From NCBI GenBank assembly GCA_902363735.1, contig CABJBA010000001.1, forward strand, positions 868,001 through 932,000: a DNA stretch of 64,000 nt, read 5' to 3'. The stretch comes from Clostridiaceae bacterium (GTDB lineage: Bacteria > Bacillota > Clostridia > Lachnospirales > Lachnospiraceae). Below the pieces are notes generated by a model. The model made no database searches and was not told the DNA's origin. It saw nothing but the letters and a program-made list of their open reading frames with translations. The translations under genes were made by a program, and so were the position numbers. Positions 18,771 to 27,800 of the stretch are shown here, in pieces. Each line of letters opens with the position of its first letter. Within the stretch, counting starts at the first letter, position 1.

Positions 18771-20591
18771 TCAATCCCCCCAATTCCTTTCCGGAAAAGT
18801 AACAATTGCCTTGGTCCACTGACCTGTTACACTTTCAAACTGAAGTCCGTAATCTTCTCCGAAAAACAGACGAAGTCTTTCATTTACATTATAAATCCCA
18901 TAACCCTCTGAACGGTCTGTTTCACCTTTTTTCAGAGCATCATTAAGAACCTTCAATTTATCTTCTGGAATGCCTGCTCCATTATCCCATACAATCAGTT
19001 TTAATATCTGCTCCTTTCCTGAACCCCACGATTCTTCATATATCCGTATCAACCCTGTTCCCTGCTTCTCTTTTATTCCGTGATAAATGGAATTCTCTGC
19101 CAAAGGCTGTAAAATCAACTTAATAACCCTGTAGTCCAGCCACTGCTCTTCTACATTAATCTGGTAATTCAGCCTTGAGTGATAGCGGATTCTCTGAATG
19201 TCCAGGTAGCTGGTTACGTGTTCAATTTCTTCCCTTAAGGTGACTACCTCAGCCCCTTTACTCAGGGAAATACGAAAAAATTTCCCTAGCGAATTTGACA
19301 GGATGCTAATTTCCTCTGCTCCCTGGTCCGCTGCCTGCCATGTTATGGCATTTAACGTGTTGTAAAGAAAGTGTGGATTAATCTGGGCCTGCAAAGCTCT
19401 TAATTCAGCCTTTCGCTTCTGCTTCTCCACTTCGGCTACATAATCCCTTTCCCGCTTTAACTCCTCAATGGTCTCTTCCTGCTTTACTACCAGACTTTGA
19501 ATTTCCCCGGTCATATAATTAAAACTTTTTGCCAGGCTCCCTACTTCATCTTTGTATGGATAGAAAAACCGTGTATTAAAGTTGCCTTTTTCAACCAGAC
19601 TCATACGCTTTTCCAGTTTTCTGAGAGAATTAGTCAGCTGATGGGACAACAGCGATATTGCAGCCACACCAATGAGAAATATAAATCCCATAGTTTCTAA
19701 AATTACATTTCTCAAACTTTGCAGGCTTCCAAGTAGGGTCTCCCTGGACTTCAGCCCCCAAATCTGCCAGCCATTTTCTGAAAGAACAGTGCTGGTTACC
19801 AGATAGGTCTTGCCATCATGCTGATAATCACCGGTAATCACCGCTCCTTCTCTTCCCCATTTATCTGCCAGTTTGATAAGTTCTCCAGAGTCAATGTCTT
19901 CTGAGCCTATAATTGTATTTCCTGCCTGATCCAGAATCAGGATCTTGTCAAAAAACTCATACTTTCCCTCTAACAAATGTTCCAGCTGATTTGTCTTTAG
20001 CTGAAGCACCAGATATAAGCTGCCTCCATATCCCTGAACACTGAACCTTCTCACACAAGGAATGATTTCATCAATATCTTGGAATATTTGATCTTCCTGA
20101 GGCGGAAACCACCGGATTGCTTTATCGGTTTCTTCCATATAGGATTGATAATACTCAGACTCTTTAAAATCAAACTCCCAGTTTCTTATTCTGACAAAAT
20201 TATCAAATTCACCTTTATCTGTATAAATATAAGAGGAGTGCAGGAGACTTTCACCGATCTCCAAATCCTTTAAAAAAGAAGAAACTGTCCCCATTGTCTT
20301 TACCAGATTAATGTCACTGGGATTATTTAAATAATCAACTATACTTACTACAAAGGTAAAATTGGTCAGCATTCCCTGTGATCTCTGTCTGATCACTCCA
20401 AGACGCATATCCAGAGTATCCACAAGCTGTACAAGCACGCTTTCTGAACTGACTCTGAAACTCTCTTCAATACCATGAGAAGTATATTGATAATAGGAAA
20501 CTCCACTGATTGCAGTGGTAAAAAAGTACATAATTCCAAATATCCAGATAATCTTACTTCGGAACTGAAGATTGTTAAAGAATCTTTTCAT
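18771..20591 (-). CDS. Sensor histidine kinase, YesM type
   Basis: This 606-residue membrane kinase has a first membrane helix near residues 12-32, an extracellular Cache-like sensing domain up to about 280, a second helix (ETMGFIFLIGVAAISLL) and a HAMP linker. A coiled coil leads to a His_kinase domain with the phosphoacceptor His407 in INPHFLYNTLN. The ATP-binding domain shows N-box LAENSIYHG and the DNGAGIP and GYGIYNVNERL boxes. I chose the ATG at 20591 rather than 20597 because AAGGA lies eight bases before it, but only two bases before the other. It is 91 bases downstream of a sugar ABC permease and adjacent to its response regulator, as in YesMN-type glycan-sensing systems. Confidence 0.93.
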   Translation of the reverse strand: MKRFFNNLQFRSKIIWIFGIMYFFTTAISGVSYYQYTSHGIEESFRVSSESVLVQLVDTLDMRLGVIRQRSQGMLTNFTFVVSIVDYLNNPSDINLVKTMGTVSSFLKDLEIGESLLHSSYIYTDKGEFDNFVRIRNWEFDFKESEYYQSYMEETDKAIRWFPPQEDQIFQDIDEIIPCVRRFSVQGYGGSLYLVLQLKTNQLEHLLEGKYEFFDKILILDQAGNTIIGSEDIDSGELIKLADKWGREGAVITGDYQHDGKTYLVTSTVLSENGWQIWGLKSRETLLGSLQSLRNVILETMGFIFLIGVAAISLLSHQLTNSLRKLEKRMSLVEKGNFNTRFFYPYKDEVGSLAKSFNYMTGEIQSLVVKQEETIEELKRERDYVAEVEKQKRKAELRALQAQINPHFLYNTLNAITWQAADQGAEEISILSNSLGKFFRISLSKGAEVVTLREEIEHVTSYLDIQRIRYHSRLNYQINVEEQWLDYRVIKLILQPLAENSIYHGIKEKQGTGLIRIYEESWGSGKEQILKLIVWDNGAGIPEDKLKVLNDALKKGETDRSEGYGIYNVNERLRLFFGEDYGLQFESVTGQWTKAIVTFPERNWGD

Positions 20592-20688
20592 AGTCATTTT
20601 CCTTATCTTAAAAGCTTATTTAACATCTGCACTGTTATTTTCTTTTATCATATCATCCGAAAGTCAAAATAGCCAGAATAGAGATATG

Positions 20689-21573
20689 CTAACCCTTTAC
20701 TGCGCCAGCCGTAAGTCCTGCAATAAACTGTTTGTTAGCAAATAAGTACACAATCAAAATCGGTATAATGGCAATGGACGCACCTGCAAGCATAATATGC
20801 CATTCCGCCGCCGAGTTAACTGAGTATTTAAGCTGAACAACTGCAACCGTCAAAGTCTGAAACTTGGGCATGGAGATTGTCATAATAAGACTGGTAATAT
20901 AATCATTCCATGCATTCCGGAACGAAAACAAAGCTACAACTGCAAGTATTGGTTTACTTAAAGGAAGAATAATTCGGGTATATACACCGTAGATACTGCA
21001 GCCGTCGATAATGGCCGCCTCATCTAATTCCTTTGGAATTCCTTTTGTAAAGCCCATAATCAGAAATACATTGGTGGCCTGACCTCCAGTCAGAACAATC
21101 ACCAGTGCCAGCATAGTCTTGTTTATTTTTAAAAATCTAAGCAATTCATAAATAGGGTATAAAGTAACAGATCCCAGAGACACAAACATCATGGACATAT
21201 AAAGAGCAAGCAGAACCTTTTTGCCCACAAAAGTCTTTCTTGCCATAACAAATCCTGCAAGAGAAGTGGTCACTGCTGCAAGAAATGTCACCGATACGCT
21301 GACAATTACACTGTTTACTGTGTATTTGGTAAAATCGGCCTGTATAAAAGCCTTGTAATAATTTTCAAAATGCCATACTTTTGGAAAGAAACCGCCTCCC
21401 TGAGTCAACTCTGCATTTGTCTTTAAAGAACCTAAAACCGTATAAATAACCGGATACAATGTAAAAACAATCATAACTCCTAAAAAAGACCATTTTGCAA
21501 TTAATGCTGCCCAGGCTTTTTTAGACAGATGCACCTGATTCCATTTTATTTCCTGTACGTTTGCTTCTGTCAT
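20689..21573 (-). CDS. Carbohydrate ABC transporter permease (CUT1, MalG/LplC-like)
   Basis: This 294-residue inner-membrane permease has six predicted helices. The EAA loop that docks onto the ATPase is visible as GIPKELDEAAIIDGCSIYG followed by IILPLSKP. It belongs to the MalG-type subunits of CUT1 sugar importers. The ATG at 21573 has a strong GGAGG site and starts 11 bases after the first permease gene. No dedicated ATPase gene is nearby; CUT1 importers in Firmicutes often share one MsmX-type ATPase encoded elsewhere. The setting, with a heparinase-like gene and a YesMN pair, suggests uptake of a complex or acidic oligosaccharide. Confidence 0.93.
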   Translation of the reverse strand: MTEANVQEIKWNQVHLSKKAWAALIAKWSFLGVMIVFTLYPVIYTVLGSLKTNAELTQGGGFFPKVWHFENYYKAFIQADFTKYTVNSVIVSVSVTFLAAVTTSLAGFVMARKTFVGKKVLLALYMSMMFVSLGSVTLYPIYELLRFLKINKTMLALVIVLTGGQATNVFLIMGFTKGIPKELDEAAIIDGCSIYGVYTRIILPLSKPILAVVALFSFRNAWNDYITSLIMTISMPKFQTLTVAVVQLKYSVNSAAEWHIMLAGASIAIIPILIVYLFANKQFIAGLTAGAVKG

Positions 21574-21584
21574 AATATGCCTCC

Positions 21585-22520
21585 TTAATAAATATCATCC
21601 AGTCTTTTGGAAACCTTTAAGTAAATCACTGTAACTGCACCTGCTATCACTGCAGAAATTACGCTGACTGCAGCACCATAACCATACTGGGGAACCGTTG
21701 CCTCAGATGCTGAGATGGGAAAGAAATACCGGTAGCCGTACAGGGACATTACCATGGTTGCATTATTGGGACCGCCCTCAGTCAGTACCATGACATTAGT
21801 AATATCATGAAATGCCGATGTAATAGCCAGCATCATAATAATCTTTAAAACCGGCCCCAGCATGGGAATCATGATATACCAGATTGTCTGCAGTTTCCCT
21901 GCGCCATCAATTCTGGCACTTTCAATGGCATCCCCGGACACCTGTTGAATGCCTGCAATAAAATATACCATATAATTTCCTACTCCCCCCCATACGGCAG
22001 TAATAATTAAAGTCTTCATTGCATGATCTTTTCCAAGCCAGTTAACAGGACGTCTGATAATCTCTGCCTCCAGAAGATATTTATTGACTTCTCCGTTATA
22101 AGCGTTAAACAACAGGTAAAAAACAAGCCCCATAACAGCAGAACTCATAATAGTAGGAAGGAACATAATACTCTGGGCTGCTCCGTTTCCCCTCCTCTGC
22201 TGGTTCAGAAGAAAAGCCAGAAAAAAAGCCAAAGGTATAATAAAAATAACTTTTCCGAATCCATAAGTAAACGTATGAAGTACACTTTCCCAATAAACTT
22301 TATCACGAAACACTCTTGTCAGATTGGCAAGACCTACAAATCTTGGTTCACCTGTCCCATAACCACCATACTGATAAAATACATACTTTAATGTCCAAAC
22401 AACCGGATACAGAGAACAGGCCGTAAATAGAATCAGATTAGGCAGCAAAAACAAATATGCCTGCAAATTGTATTTTAATGCCTTGTTCTGAGAAAAACTT
22501 TTGTTTTTCCTTTCTTCCAT
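21585..22520 (-). CDS. Carbohydrate ABC transporter permease (CUT1, MalF/LplB-like)
   Basis: This 311-residue permease has six helices. The EAA motif is visible as VSGDAIESARIDGAGKLQT followed by IMIPMLGP. It matches the LplB/YtcP-partner type of CUT1 permease that lacks the large periplasmic loop of MalF. The ATG at 22520 has GGGAG seven bases upstream. It is the first permease of the pair, transcribed after the lipoprotein gene and a short intercistronic hairpin at 22542-22559. It is expected to heterodimerise with the product of 20689-21573. Confidence 0.93.
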   Translation of the reverse strand: MEERKNKSFSQNKALKYNLQAYLFLLPNLILFTACSLYPVVWTLKYVFYQYGGYGTGEPRFVGLANLTRVFRDKVYWESVLHTFTYGFGKVIFIIPLAFFLAFLLNQQRRGNGAAQSIMFLPTIMSSAVMGLVFYLLFNAYNGEVNKYLLEAEIIRRPVNWLGKDHAMKTLIITAVWGGVGNYMVYFIAGIQQVSGDAIESARIDGAGKLQTIWYIMIPMLGPVLKIIMMLAITSAFHDITNVMVLTEGGPNNATMVMSLYGYRYFFPISASEATVPQYGYGAAVSVISAVIAGAVTVIYLKVSKRLDDIY

Positions 22521-22541
22521 TTGTGTACTCCCTTCTTAACA

Positions 22542-22559
22542 AAAGAGGGCCGCCTCTTT
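22542..22559 (-). other. Intercistronic stem-loop between binding-protein and permease genes
   Basis: Positions 22542-22548 pair perfectly with 22553-22559 around a GCCG loop. No long T run follows on the minus strand, so it is unlikely to be a full terminator. Hairpins at this point in sugar ABC operons commonly stabilise the upstream message or partly stop transcription, which yields more binding protein than permease. Confidence 0.55.
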
Positions 22560-22592
22560 CCCGAAGCACCCCCTTTTTCTTTCACTTACTGG

Positions 22593-24020
22593 TTACTGTA
22601 ATGTTGGATTCATCGGGTCATAACCGGAAATCTTTATTTCACGACCTGTACCGTTTTTAACCGCTTCCTCATAAGCTTTATTATAGCGCTCGGTTAAATC
22701 CTTTAATGCCGTATCTACATCTGTGTCACCGTAATAAACAGATTCACAGGTTTTGTACATATCTTCACCCTCCACTACCATGCCAGAAGCAAACGCAGTA
22801 TGAGGAGGCTTTGGAAGAAGAGAATCAATATCAGTGATCTTCAGCCATTCCTTCTTTTGGAAATCTTCACTTGGTTTTGCTTTTTCAAGTACACTTGGAA
22901 GAATGCTGACACCAAATCCACCCTCGTAATATCCTACCAGATAATCTTCATTTGCAAAAATATCTTTGTATACCTTAAATGCCTTTTCCACATTAGGGCT
23001 TTTTGCATTAAGAACATATCCGCCTGTTCCTGTAAAATACTGTTTTCCTGCTGTCTTCCCTGCCGCCGTAGGGATCGGCACACAATCCCACTTATGAGAA
23101 TCCATTGGGAACTGATTCTGGTAAACACCTGGTTCTGCATGACTGTAAGACATATACATACCAATCTTGCCTGCCGCAAATTGTGTTCTTAATGGGTCAA
23201 TGTCAAGAGACTCACATCCTGGAAAAGCACTTTCTTCAGAAAGCAGATCTTTCCATAATTTCAGCGAGTCTGCCCAAGGTGTAAAATCGTATTCACCTTT
23301 TGCAAAATCATAACCGCGGACAAGACCTGTTTCACGCTCCTGGCCAATCATTAAAGAACGCTGTAATCCAGAGCTGGCACTCTTCATATTTTCAGCAAAT
23401 CCGTAAATACCTTCACTGGATAATTGAGATGTAATGAGCTTGGAATATTCTACAACTTCTTCCAGCGTTTTTGGCGGCTCTGTAATACCTACACGTTCAA
23501 AAATTTCCTTGTTGTAAAAAAGACGGCAGGTAGTACCATTTGTAGGGATAAAATAAAGCTTTCCATCCAGTTCATTATATCCGGGAAATACTACACTTTT
23601 AAAATATACCTTCATTTCATCATCCATAAAGCCATAAAGATCTGCCCACTGGCCTTCATTCACATATTTATCAAACATTTGGTCCTGCTGTACTAAAAGA
23701 TCAGGAAGCTCACCACTTTGTACTGCCATATCAACGGCCTGAACATAGTTGTCAGTATAAAGCTGATAGTTAACTTGAATATTATCTGTATTGGTTGCAT
23801 TATACTCATTGACCTTCTCCTGAACATAAGTAGCATCATGACGGTCCTTGGACCAAATATTAATCACTGTTTTTTCACTGCCGGACTGGCCTTCATTCCC
23901 TTTCCCCGATGCAGTTGTCTGCGCTGATGTTGCTGTTTCTGTCTCCCCCGAACAGCCTGCCAGCCCACTGGTTATCATTAGTGCAGCCAACATAATTGCT
24001 CCCATTCCTTTTAATCTCAT
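22593..24020 (-). CDS. Extracellular sugar-binding lipoprotein of ABC importer
   Basis: This 475-residue protein starts with a lipoprotein signal peptide and a clear lipobox, LAGC (Cys at residue 23), so it is anchored to the outer face of the membrane. A Ser/Thr/Gly-rich linker follows, then a type 1 extracellular solute-binding fold (VINIWSKD near residue 52, FNGTTCRLFYNKEIFE-like central segment, GTGGYVLNAKS). It captures oligosaccharides for the two permeases downstream. The ATG at 24020 has GGGAGG ten bases upstream. A TTTACG-N17-TATAAT promoter lies at 24053-24081. It is the first gene of the seven-gene operon that runs to 13811. Confidence 0.93.
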   Translation of the reverse strand: MRLKGMGAIMLAALMITSGLAGCSGETETATSAQTTASGKGNEGQSGSEKTVINIWSKDRHDATYVQEKVNEYNATNTDNIQVNYQLYTDNYVQAVDMAVQSGELPDLLVQQDQMFDKYVNEGQWADLYGFMDDEMKVYFKSVVFPGYNELDGKLYFIPTNGTTCRLFYNKEIFERVGITEPPKTLEEVVEYSKLITSQLSSEGIYGFAENMKSASSGLQRSLMIGQERETGLVRGYDFAKGEYDFTPWADSLKLWKDLLSEESAFPGCESLDIDPLRTQFAAGKIGMYMSYSHAEPGVYQNQFPMDSHKWDCVPIPTAAGKTAGKQYFTGTGGYVLNAKSPNVEKAFKVYKDIFANEDYLVGYYEGGFGVSILPSVLEKAKPSEDFQKKEWLKITDIDSLLPKPPHTAFASGMVVEGEDMYKTCESVYYGDTDVDTALKDLTERYNKAYEEAVKNGTGREIKISGYDPMNPTLQ

Positions 24021-24052
24021 AAGATAATTACCTCCCTTTTATTTATGGGTAC

Positions 24053-24081
24053 ATTATACGAAATAAACCCAAAACCGTAAA
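24053..24081 (-). promoter_or_regulatory. SigA-type promoter of the sugar ABC / YesMN / lyase operon
   Basis: On the minus strand TTTACG (24081-24076) and a perfect TATAAT (24058-24053) are separated by 17 bases, about 30 bases before the start of the binding-protein gene. The -35 is a 4/6 match, which would suit control by the YesN-type activator. Confidence 0.65.
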
Positions 24082-24153
24082 TGCAATTTCCGCCAATCCA
24101 ATGTTCAAAATCCGTTGTTTTAGTTCACACTTTAGACACATTTATAAAAAAAA

Positions 24154-24201
24154 TAAAACCAGGGCTAAAATCCACACAAGAGGATCTTTTCCCTGGTTTT
24201 A
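24154..24201 (-). terminator. Intrinsic terminator after the DUF1569 gene
   Basis: Positions 24154-24164 pair perfectly with 24191-24201 (11 pairs, 26-base loop) and the minus strand continues with eight T residues. It ends the cupin / aldehyde dehydrogenase / DUF1569 transcript. Confidence 0.85.
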
Positions 24202-24219
24202 TCTGTAAAAAATTGCCGC

Positions 24220-24669
24220 TTAATAATCCAGTTCACTGAAATGATCGGCAATGTGCATGGCGAAGTATTGATCGTATTGCTCCCTGGTCAAATCTCCAAA
24301 TAGAAGATGGGGCATTAAAGTACCTGTATGGTTTTTAAACCTTTGAATAGTATCCATCAGTTTCGCAATGCTCTCCTGCGGAGAAATGGATGCATCCATG
24401 TTACTGCCTCCCGGAACAGGAGCAGTCAAGTCATGGATCATATAACCCTGGTGCATAAATTTCCTAAAAGCAATTTTTCCGATTGTATTACGAATAAATG
24501 CCGGCTTCATAACAGGATATCCGGTTATGGAATAATCAATTGTTTGAGCGCAATGCAGGCAAATTTGAGAAACACTCCAGTTTTTTGTGTGTACGTTTTC
24601 AACTTCCTTAAGCCGCATCAGCTCCTGTTTGGCAGCTTCCAGAGATAGAAGCTTTAAATCAGATCTCAT
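24220..24669 (-). CDS. DUF1569 domain protein
   Basis: This 149-residue cytosolic protein matches the DUF1569 family, a DinB-like four-helix bundle group. The family signs are the NWSVSQICLHCAQTIDYSI segment near residue 30 and the ADHFSELDY end with its conserved His. DinB-fold proteins often bind a metal through three His residues and may act as thiol-dependent transferases, but no function has been set for this family. The ATG at 24669 has AGGGGGG upstream. It begins 20 bases after the aldehyde dehydrogenase gene and ends just before a strong terminator, so it is the last gene of a three-gene transcript with a cupin and the dehydrogenase. Confidence 0.8.
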   Translation of the reverse strand: MRSDLKLLSLEAAKQELMRLKEVENVHTKNWSVSQICLHCAQTIDYSITGYPVMKPAFIRNTIGKIAFRKFMHQGYMIHDLTAPVPGGSNMDASISPQESIAKLMDTIQRFKNHTGTLMPHLLFGDLTREQYDQYFAMHIADHFSELDY

Positions 24670-24688
24670 GTATGTCCCCCCTGTCAGG

Positions 24689-26080
24689 CTATTTTAAGAA
24701 TTTTCGTACCAGGCCAAGTTTATTTCCATAAGGAGGAAAAGTGATGCCAATGTCAAAGCAGGTACTCTTTTTTAAGATACTTTTTGCATGGGAAAAAAGT
24801 TCAAAACTATATTTTCCGTGATAAGCACCCATACCGGAATTTCCCACACCGCCAAAAGGCAGATGGTGATTGACAACATGGGAAATCGTATCATTGACGC
24901 AGCCTCCGCCAAAGGAAAGCTGGCTGAGGACTTGCTTCTCCGTACTTTTATTCTCTGTAAACACATATAAAGCCAGAGGTTTTGGGTTCTCTCTGACCAT
25001 TTGAATTGCTTCGTCCAACGTTTGGTAGGGCATAATGGGGAGAAGTGGGCCAAACAGCTCATCCTGCATGGAGGCGCTGTCCCAGGAACCGGCTTTTATC
25101 AGGGTAGGTTCCATAAATAAATCATCCTTTTGGAAACCTCCGCCGCAAAGAATATGAGTTCGCTCCTGATCAATAATAGCTTCCAATCGTTCAAACTGCC
25201 TGTTATTTATAATGCGTCCATAATCCCCACTGTTCTGTGCAGAACTTCCAAAAAATTCCTGCAGCACTGCTTTCATTTTTTTGACCAATTCATCATATAT
25301 ACCGGCATCCGCCAGTACATAATCAGGCGCAATACAGGTTTGACCAGCATTCAGAAATTTCCCCCAGACAATACGCTTTGCCGCCAGATTCAGATTAGCA
25401 GTGCGGTCAACAATGACAGGACTTTTTCCACCCAGTTCTAAGGTGACAGGAACCAGATTTTTTGCGGCAGCTTCCATTACAATTTTTCCAACCGGTACGC
25501 TTCCCGTGAAAAAGATATAATCAACTGGTGCATGAATCAGTAAAGAAGTTTCTTCCCGTCCTCCCTGAATCACACAAACGAATTTCCTGGGAAAGATTTC
25601 TTTGATAAGCTGTTCCACTACAGCAGAAAGATGAGGTGTATTTTCTGAAGGTTTGAGAATGACACAATTTCCTGCAGCTATTGCCCCGATCAGCGGCTCA
25701 ATCAATAATTGAAAAGGATAGTTAAACGGCCCTATGACCAAAACGGTTCCATAAGGCTCTCTGATGATACAGCTTTTGGAAGGCTGTAAATGAAGGGGAG
25801 TTTTAACCCTCTGGGGTTTTGACCACTTATTCAAATTTTTTATAAGATAACGGATACTGTGATAAACAAAACCAACTTCCGTTGCATAGGCTTCAAATTC
25901 GCTTTTCCCCAAATCCTGATTTAATGCCTCAATAATTTTATTTTCATAACGGTGTATCGAAGATCCCAGTTTTTCAAGCTGTCTGATTCGGAACGAAACA
26001 CTTTGAGTCATTCCTTTATAATAAAATTCCTTCTGTACCTTTAAAAGATTATTTAAGTTTTCTGAGTCCAACTGTTTCAT
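24689..26080 (-). CDS. Aldehyde dehydrogenase (NAD(P)-dependent, ALDH3-like)
   Basis: This 463-residue enzyme oxidises aldehydes to acids with NAD(P). Conserved parts are the VLVIGPFNYPFQLLIEP segment, the ILKPSE cofactor motif, FTGSVPVGK, the catalytic Glu in VTLELGGKSP, the catalytic Cys in NAGQTCIAPDYV, and EELFGP-like DELFGPLLPI. The length near 460 and the hydrophobic C terminus (ITFPPYGNKLGLVRKFLK) fit the class 3 type that acts on medium- or long-chain and aromatic aldehydes. The ATG at 26080 has AAAGGAAAAA upstream. It lies between a cupin and a DUF1569 gene on one transcript; a detoxification role is plausible but not shown. Confidence 0.92.
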   Translation of the reverse strand: MKQLDSENLNNLLKVQKEFYYKGMTQSVSFRIRQLEKLGSSIHRYENKIIEALNQDLGKSEFEAYATEVGFVYHSIRYLIKNLNKWSKPQRVKTPLHLQPSKSCIIREPYGTVLVIGPFNYPFQLLIEPLIGAIAAGNCVILKPSENTPHLSAVVEQLIKEIFPRKFVCVIQGGREETSLLIHAPVDYIFFTGSVPVGKIVMEAAAKNLVPVTLELGGKSPVIVDRTANLNLAAKRIVWGKFLNAGQTCIAPDYVLADAGIYDELVKKMKAVLQEFFGSSAQNSGDYGRIINNRQFERLEAIIDQERTHILCGGGFQKDDLFMEPTLIKAGSWDSASMQDELFGPLLPIMPYQTLDEAIQMVRENPKPLALYVFTENKSTEKQVLSQLSFGGGCVNDTISHVVNHHLPFGGVGNSGMGAYHGKYSFELFSHAKSILKKSTCFDIGITFPPYGNKLGLVRKFLK

Positions 26081-26152
26081 CCGCTTTTTCCTTTCACACC
26101 TGTCTGGGCAAGGCCCTGTTCCTCTGCGTCTTCCCCGGCCTTTTATAGCTGT

Positions 26153-26497
26153 TTATAAAAAGTCTTCCCGCATAGGAGTAAAGAAATCCACTAAAATTCC
26201 TTTCTCCAGACAAACACATCCATGGACAACGCTATCCTGCTTCAAAAGAGTATCCCCTGACTTCACAGTCTTTGTCTCATCTCCTATGGTGAACTCAAAA
26301 GCCCCGCTTGCCACATATGTGATCTGGGTATGTGGATGGCTGTGCATTTTTCCCACAGCGCCTTTTTCAAAATGGTTTTCCACACACATCATGCTGTCGC
26401 AGTATGCCAGGATCTTTCTGACAACACCTTCTGCCGCCTGCTCTCCGTCTATGTCATTATTAAATACCCACTTTTGATCTTTTTCTGTCTTTTTCAT
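26153..26497 (-). CDS. Small cupin-domain protein
   Basis: This 114-residue single-domain cupin has the first metal-binding motif as HSHPHTQITYVASGAFEFT, with two His, and the second as HG in DSVVHGCVCLEKG. Such proteins bind a metal and act as isomerases, dioxygenases or small-molecule sensors. The start at 26497 has AGGAGA seven bases upstream, whereas the longer frame from 26560 has no site and adds 21 residues outside the cupin fold. A probable promoter lies at 26635-26663. It is the first gene of the transcript with aldehyde dehydrogenase and DUF1569. The specific function is not known. Confidence 0.88.
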   Translation of the reverse strand: MKKTEKDQKWVFNNDIDGEQAAEGVVRKILAYCDSMMCVENHFEKGAVGKMHSHPHTQITYVASGAFEFTIGDETKTVKSGDTLLKQDSVVHGCVCLEKGILVDFFTPMREDFL

Positions 26498-26634
26498 TCT
26501 GATTTCTCCTATTTGTTTTATTAACACATATCCCCGGAATGTGACCATTATCTTCAACACGAATTACAGAATTGTAACTCTGCAAAGGCCAAACACAAAC
26601 CAGACCTTTCAAGGCTGATGGTTTATTTAACCTG

Positions 26635-26663
26635 ATTATACTTTGAATCACCATAAAATACAA
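26635..26663 (-). promoter_or_regulatory. Probable promoter of the cupin / ALDH / DUF1569 operon
   Basis: On the minus strand TTGTAT (26663-26658) and a perfect TATAAT (26640-26635) are 17 bases apart, leaving a leader of about 130 bases. Within the leader an inverted repeat TTACA-N4-TGTAA lies at 26564-26577 and could be an operator. Confidence 0.5.
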
Positions 26664-26723
26664 GCTTTTCAAAAAGCGGGAATGTCCGTTTCAAGCAAAA
26701 ACCAAGCAGTGTCCAACACTTCT

Positions 26724-27800
26724 CTACTCCTTTTTCTCAGCATCATATTTCAATACCATTGTCAGAAAAAATGCTGTCAAAAATCCAATTACGCAGCTTG
26801 TCACATACATCCAGAATCCTTTGCCCCAAAAAACAGGCAGTGTGATCAGACTGGGAAAGGCAAATGCCATGGCCTGGGCCCCGGAAAGCCCTGCTACTGC
26901 ACCGCCCGCTCCACCGCCAATGCATACCGCAATCATAGGCTTTTTCAACGGCAGGTTTACCCCAAACATAGCTGGTTCCGTCACCCCAAAACAGGCTGAA
27001 ACTACAGCTGATAAGCAGGTGGAGCGAAAACTTTTATCCTTGCTTTTTAAGCACACTGCAAAGGCAGCACCTGCCTGGGCAAAAACTGCCGGTCCGATTA
27101 AAGCCAGTATGGTATCAGACCCTTTTGCAGAAATATTATTCATTGCAACCAGCACAAGGCTCCAGTGAAATCCAAAAATCACCATGGGCTGAATCACTGC
27201 TCCCAAAATTCCTCCGGCGATGACAGGGCTGATTCTGTATACAAATTCATAGGCGGCGGCCAGCCCGTCTCCTATAACATTTCCAATTGGTCCAAACACA
27301 AACAATGTAACCAGACTCACTGTTACAACACAGATTAATGGTGCAAAAAAGCCTTTGACCAGGTCTGGCAATATTTTATACACCAGCCGTTCCACATAGG
27401 AAAGCAGGGCCACAGCAAGAATAATGGGAATTACACTGGAATGGTAGATAACAGCCTTCATAGGAATTCCTGCAAAGAGGATGCCGGTGCCTGCCTCAAA
27501 TAAATCCGTTAATGCCGGGTATAAAAGTACCCCTCCGATGACCATTGCTGTAAACGGATCGGAACCAAACTTCTTTGCTGAGGTAAATGCTAATATTATG
27601 GGGAGAAAGTAAAACAGGCTGTCTGCTATGGCATTTAGCACCACATAGGTTTCGCCTGCTTCTGGCAAAATATTTGTCGCAGTCAGAATTGCCAATACCC
27701 CTTTTAATATACCTGCTGCACTTAACAAATTAATAATCGGAAGAAATATCCCCGAAACTCCGTCAATGACAGCACCTATCATGGACTTTTTTTCTTTCAT
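26724..27800 (-). CDS. Orphan PTS EIIC membrane protein, glucose/beta-glucoside family
   Basis: This 358-residue polytopic protein matches the EIIC domain of glucose-superfamily phosphotransferase permeases. It has GIFLPIINLLSAAGILKG at the N terminus, FYFLPIILAFTSAKKF, and the conserved substrate-loop motif GVTEPAMFGVN near residue 270. EIIC forms the sugar channel. It normally works with a cysteine-phosphorylated EIIB and a EIIA, but neither is fused here nor encoded nearby. Either the partners lie elsewhere or the protein has another use. The ATG at 27800 has AGGAGAAGG upstream. It lies downstream of the 28059-29504 regulator on the same strand but is separated from it by a terminator at 27992-28034, so it probably has its own promoter. 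Confidence 0.88.
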   Translation of the reverse strand: MKEKKSMIGAVIDGVSGIFLPIINLLSAAGILKGVLAILTATNILPEAGETYVVLNAIADSLFYFLPIILAFTSAKKFGSDPFTAMVIGGVLLYPALTDLFEAGTGILFAGIPMKAVIYHSSVIPIILAVALLSYVERLVYKILPDLVKGFFAPLICVVTVSLVTLFVFGPIGNVIGDGLAAAYEFVYRISPVIAGGILGAVIQPMVIFGFHWSLVLVAMNNISAKGSDTILALIGPAVFAQAGAAFAVCLKSKDKSFRSTCLSAVVSACFGVTEPAMFGVNLPLKKPMIAVCIGGGAGGAVAGLSGAQAMAFAFPSLITLPVFWGKGFWMYVTSCVIGFLTAFFLTMVLKYDAEKKE

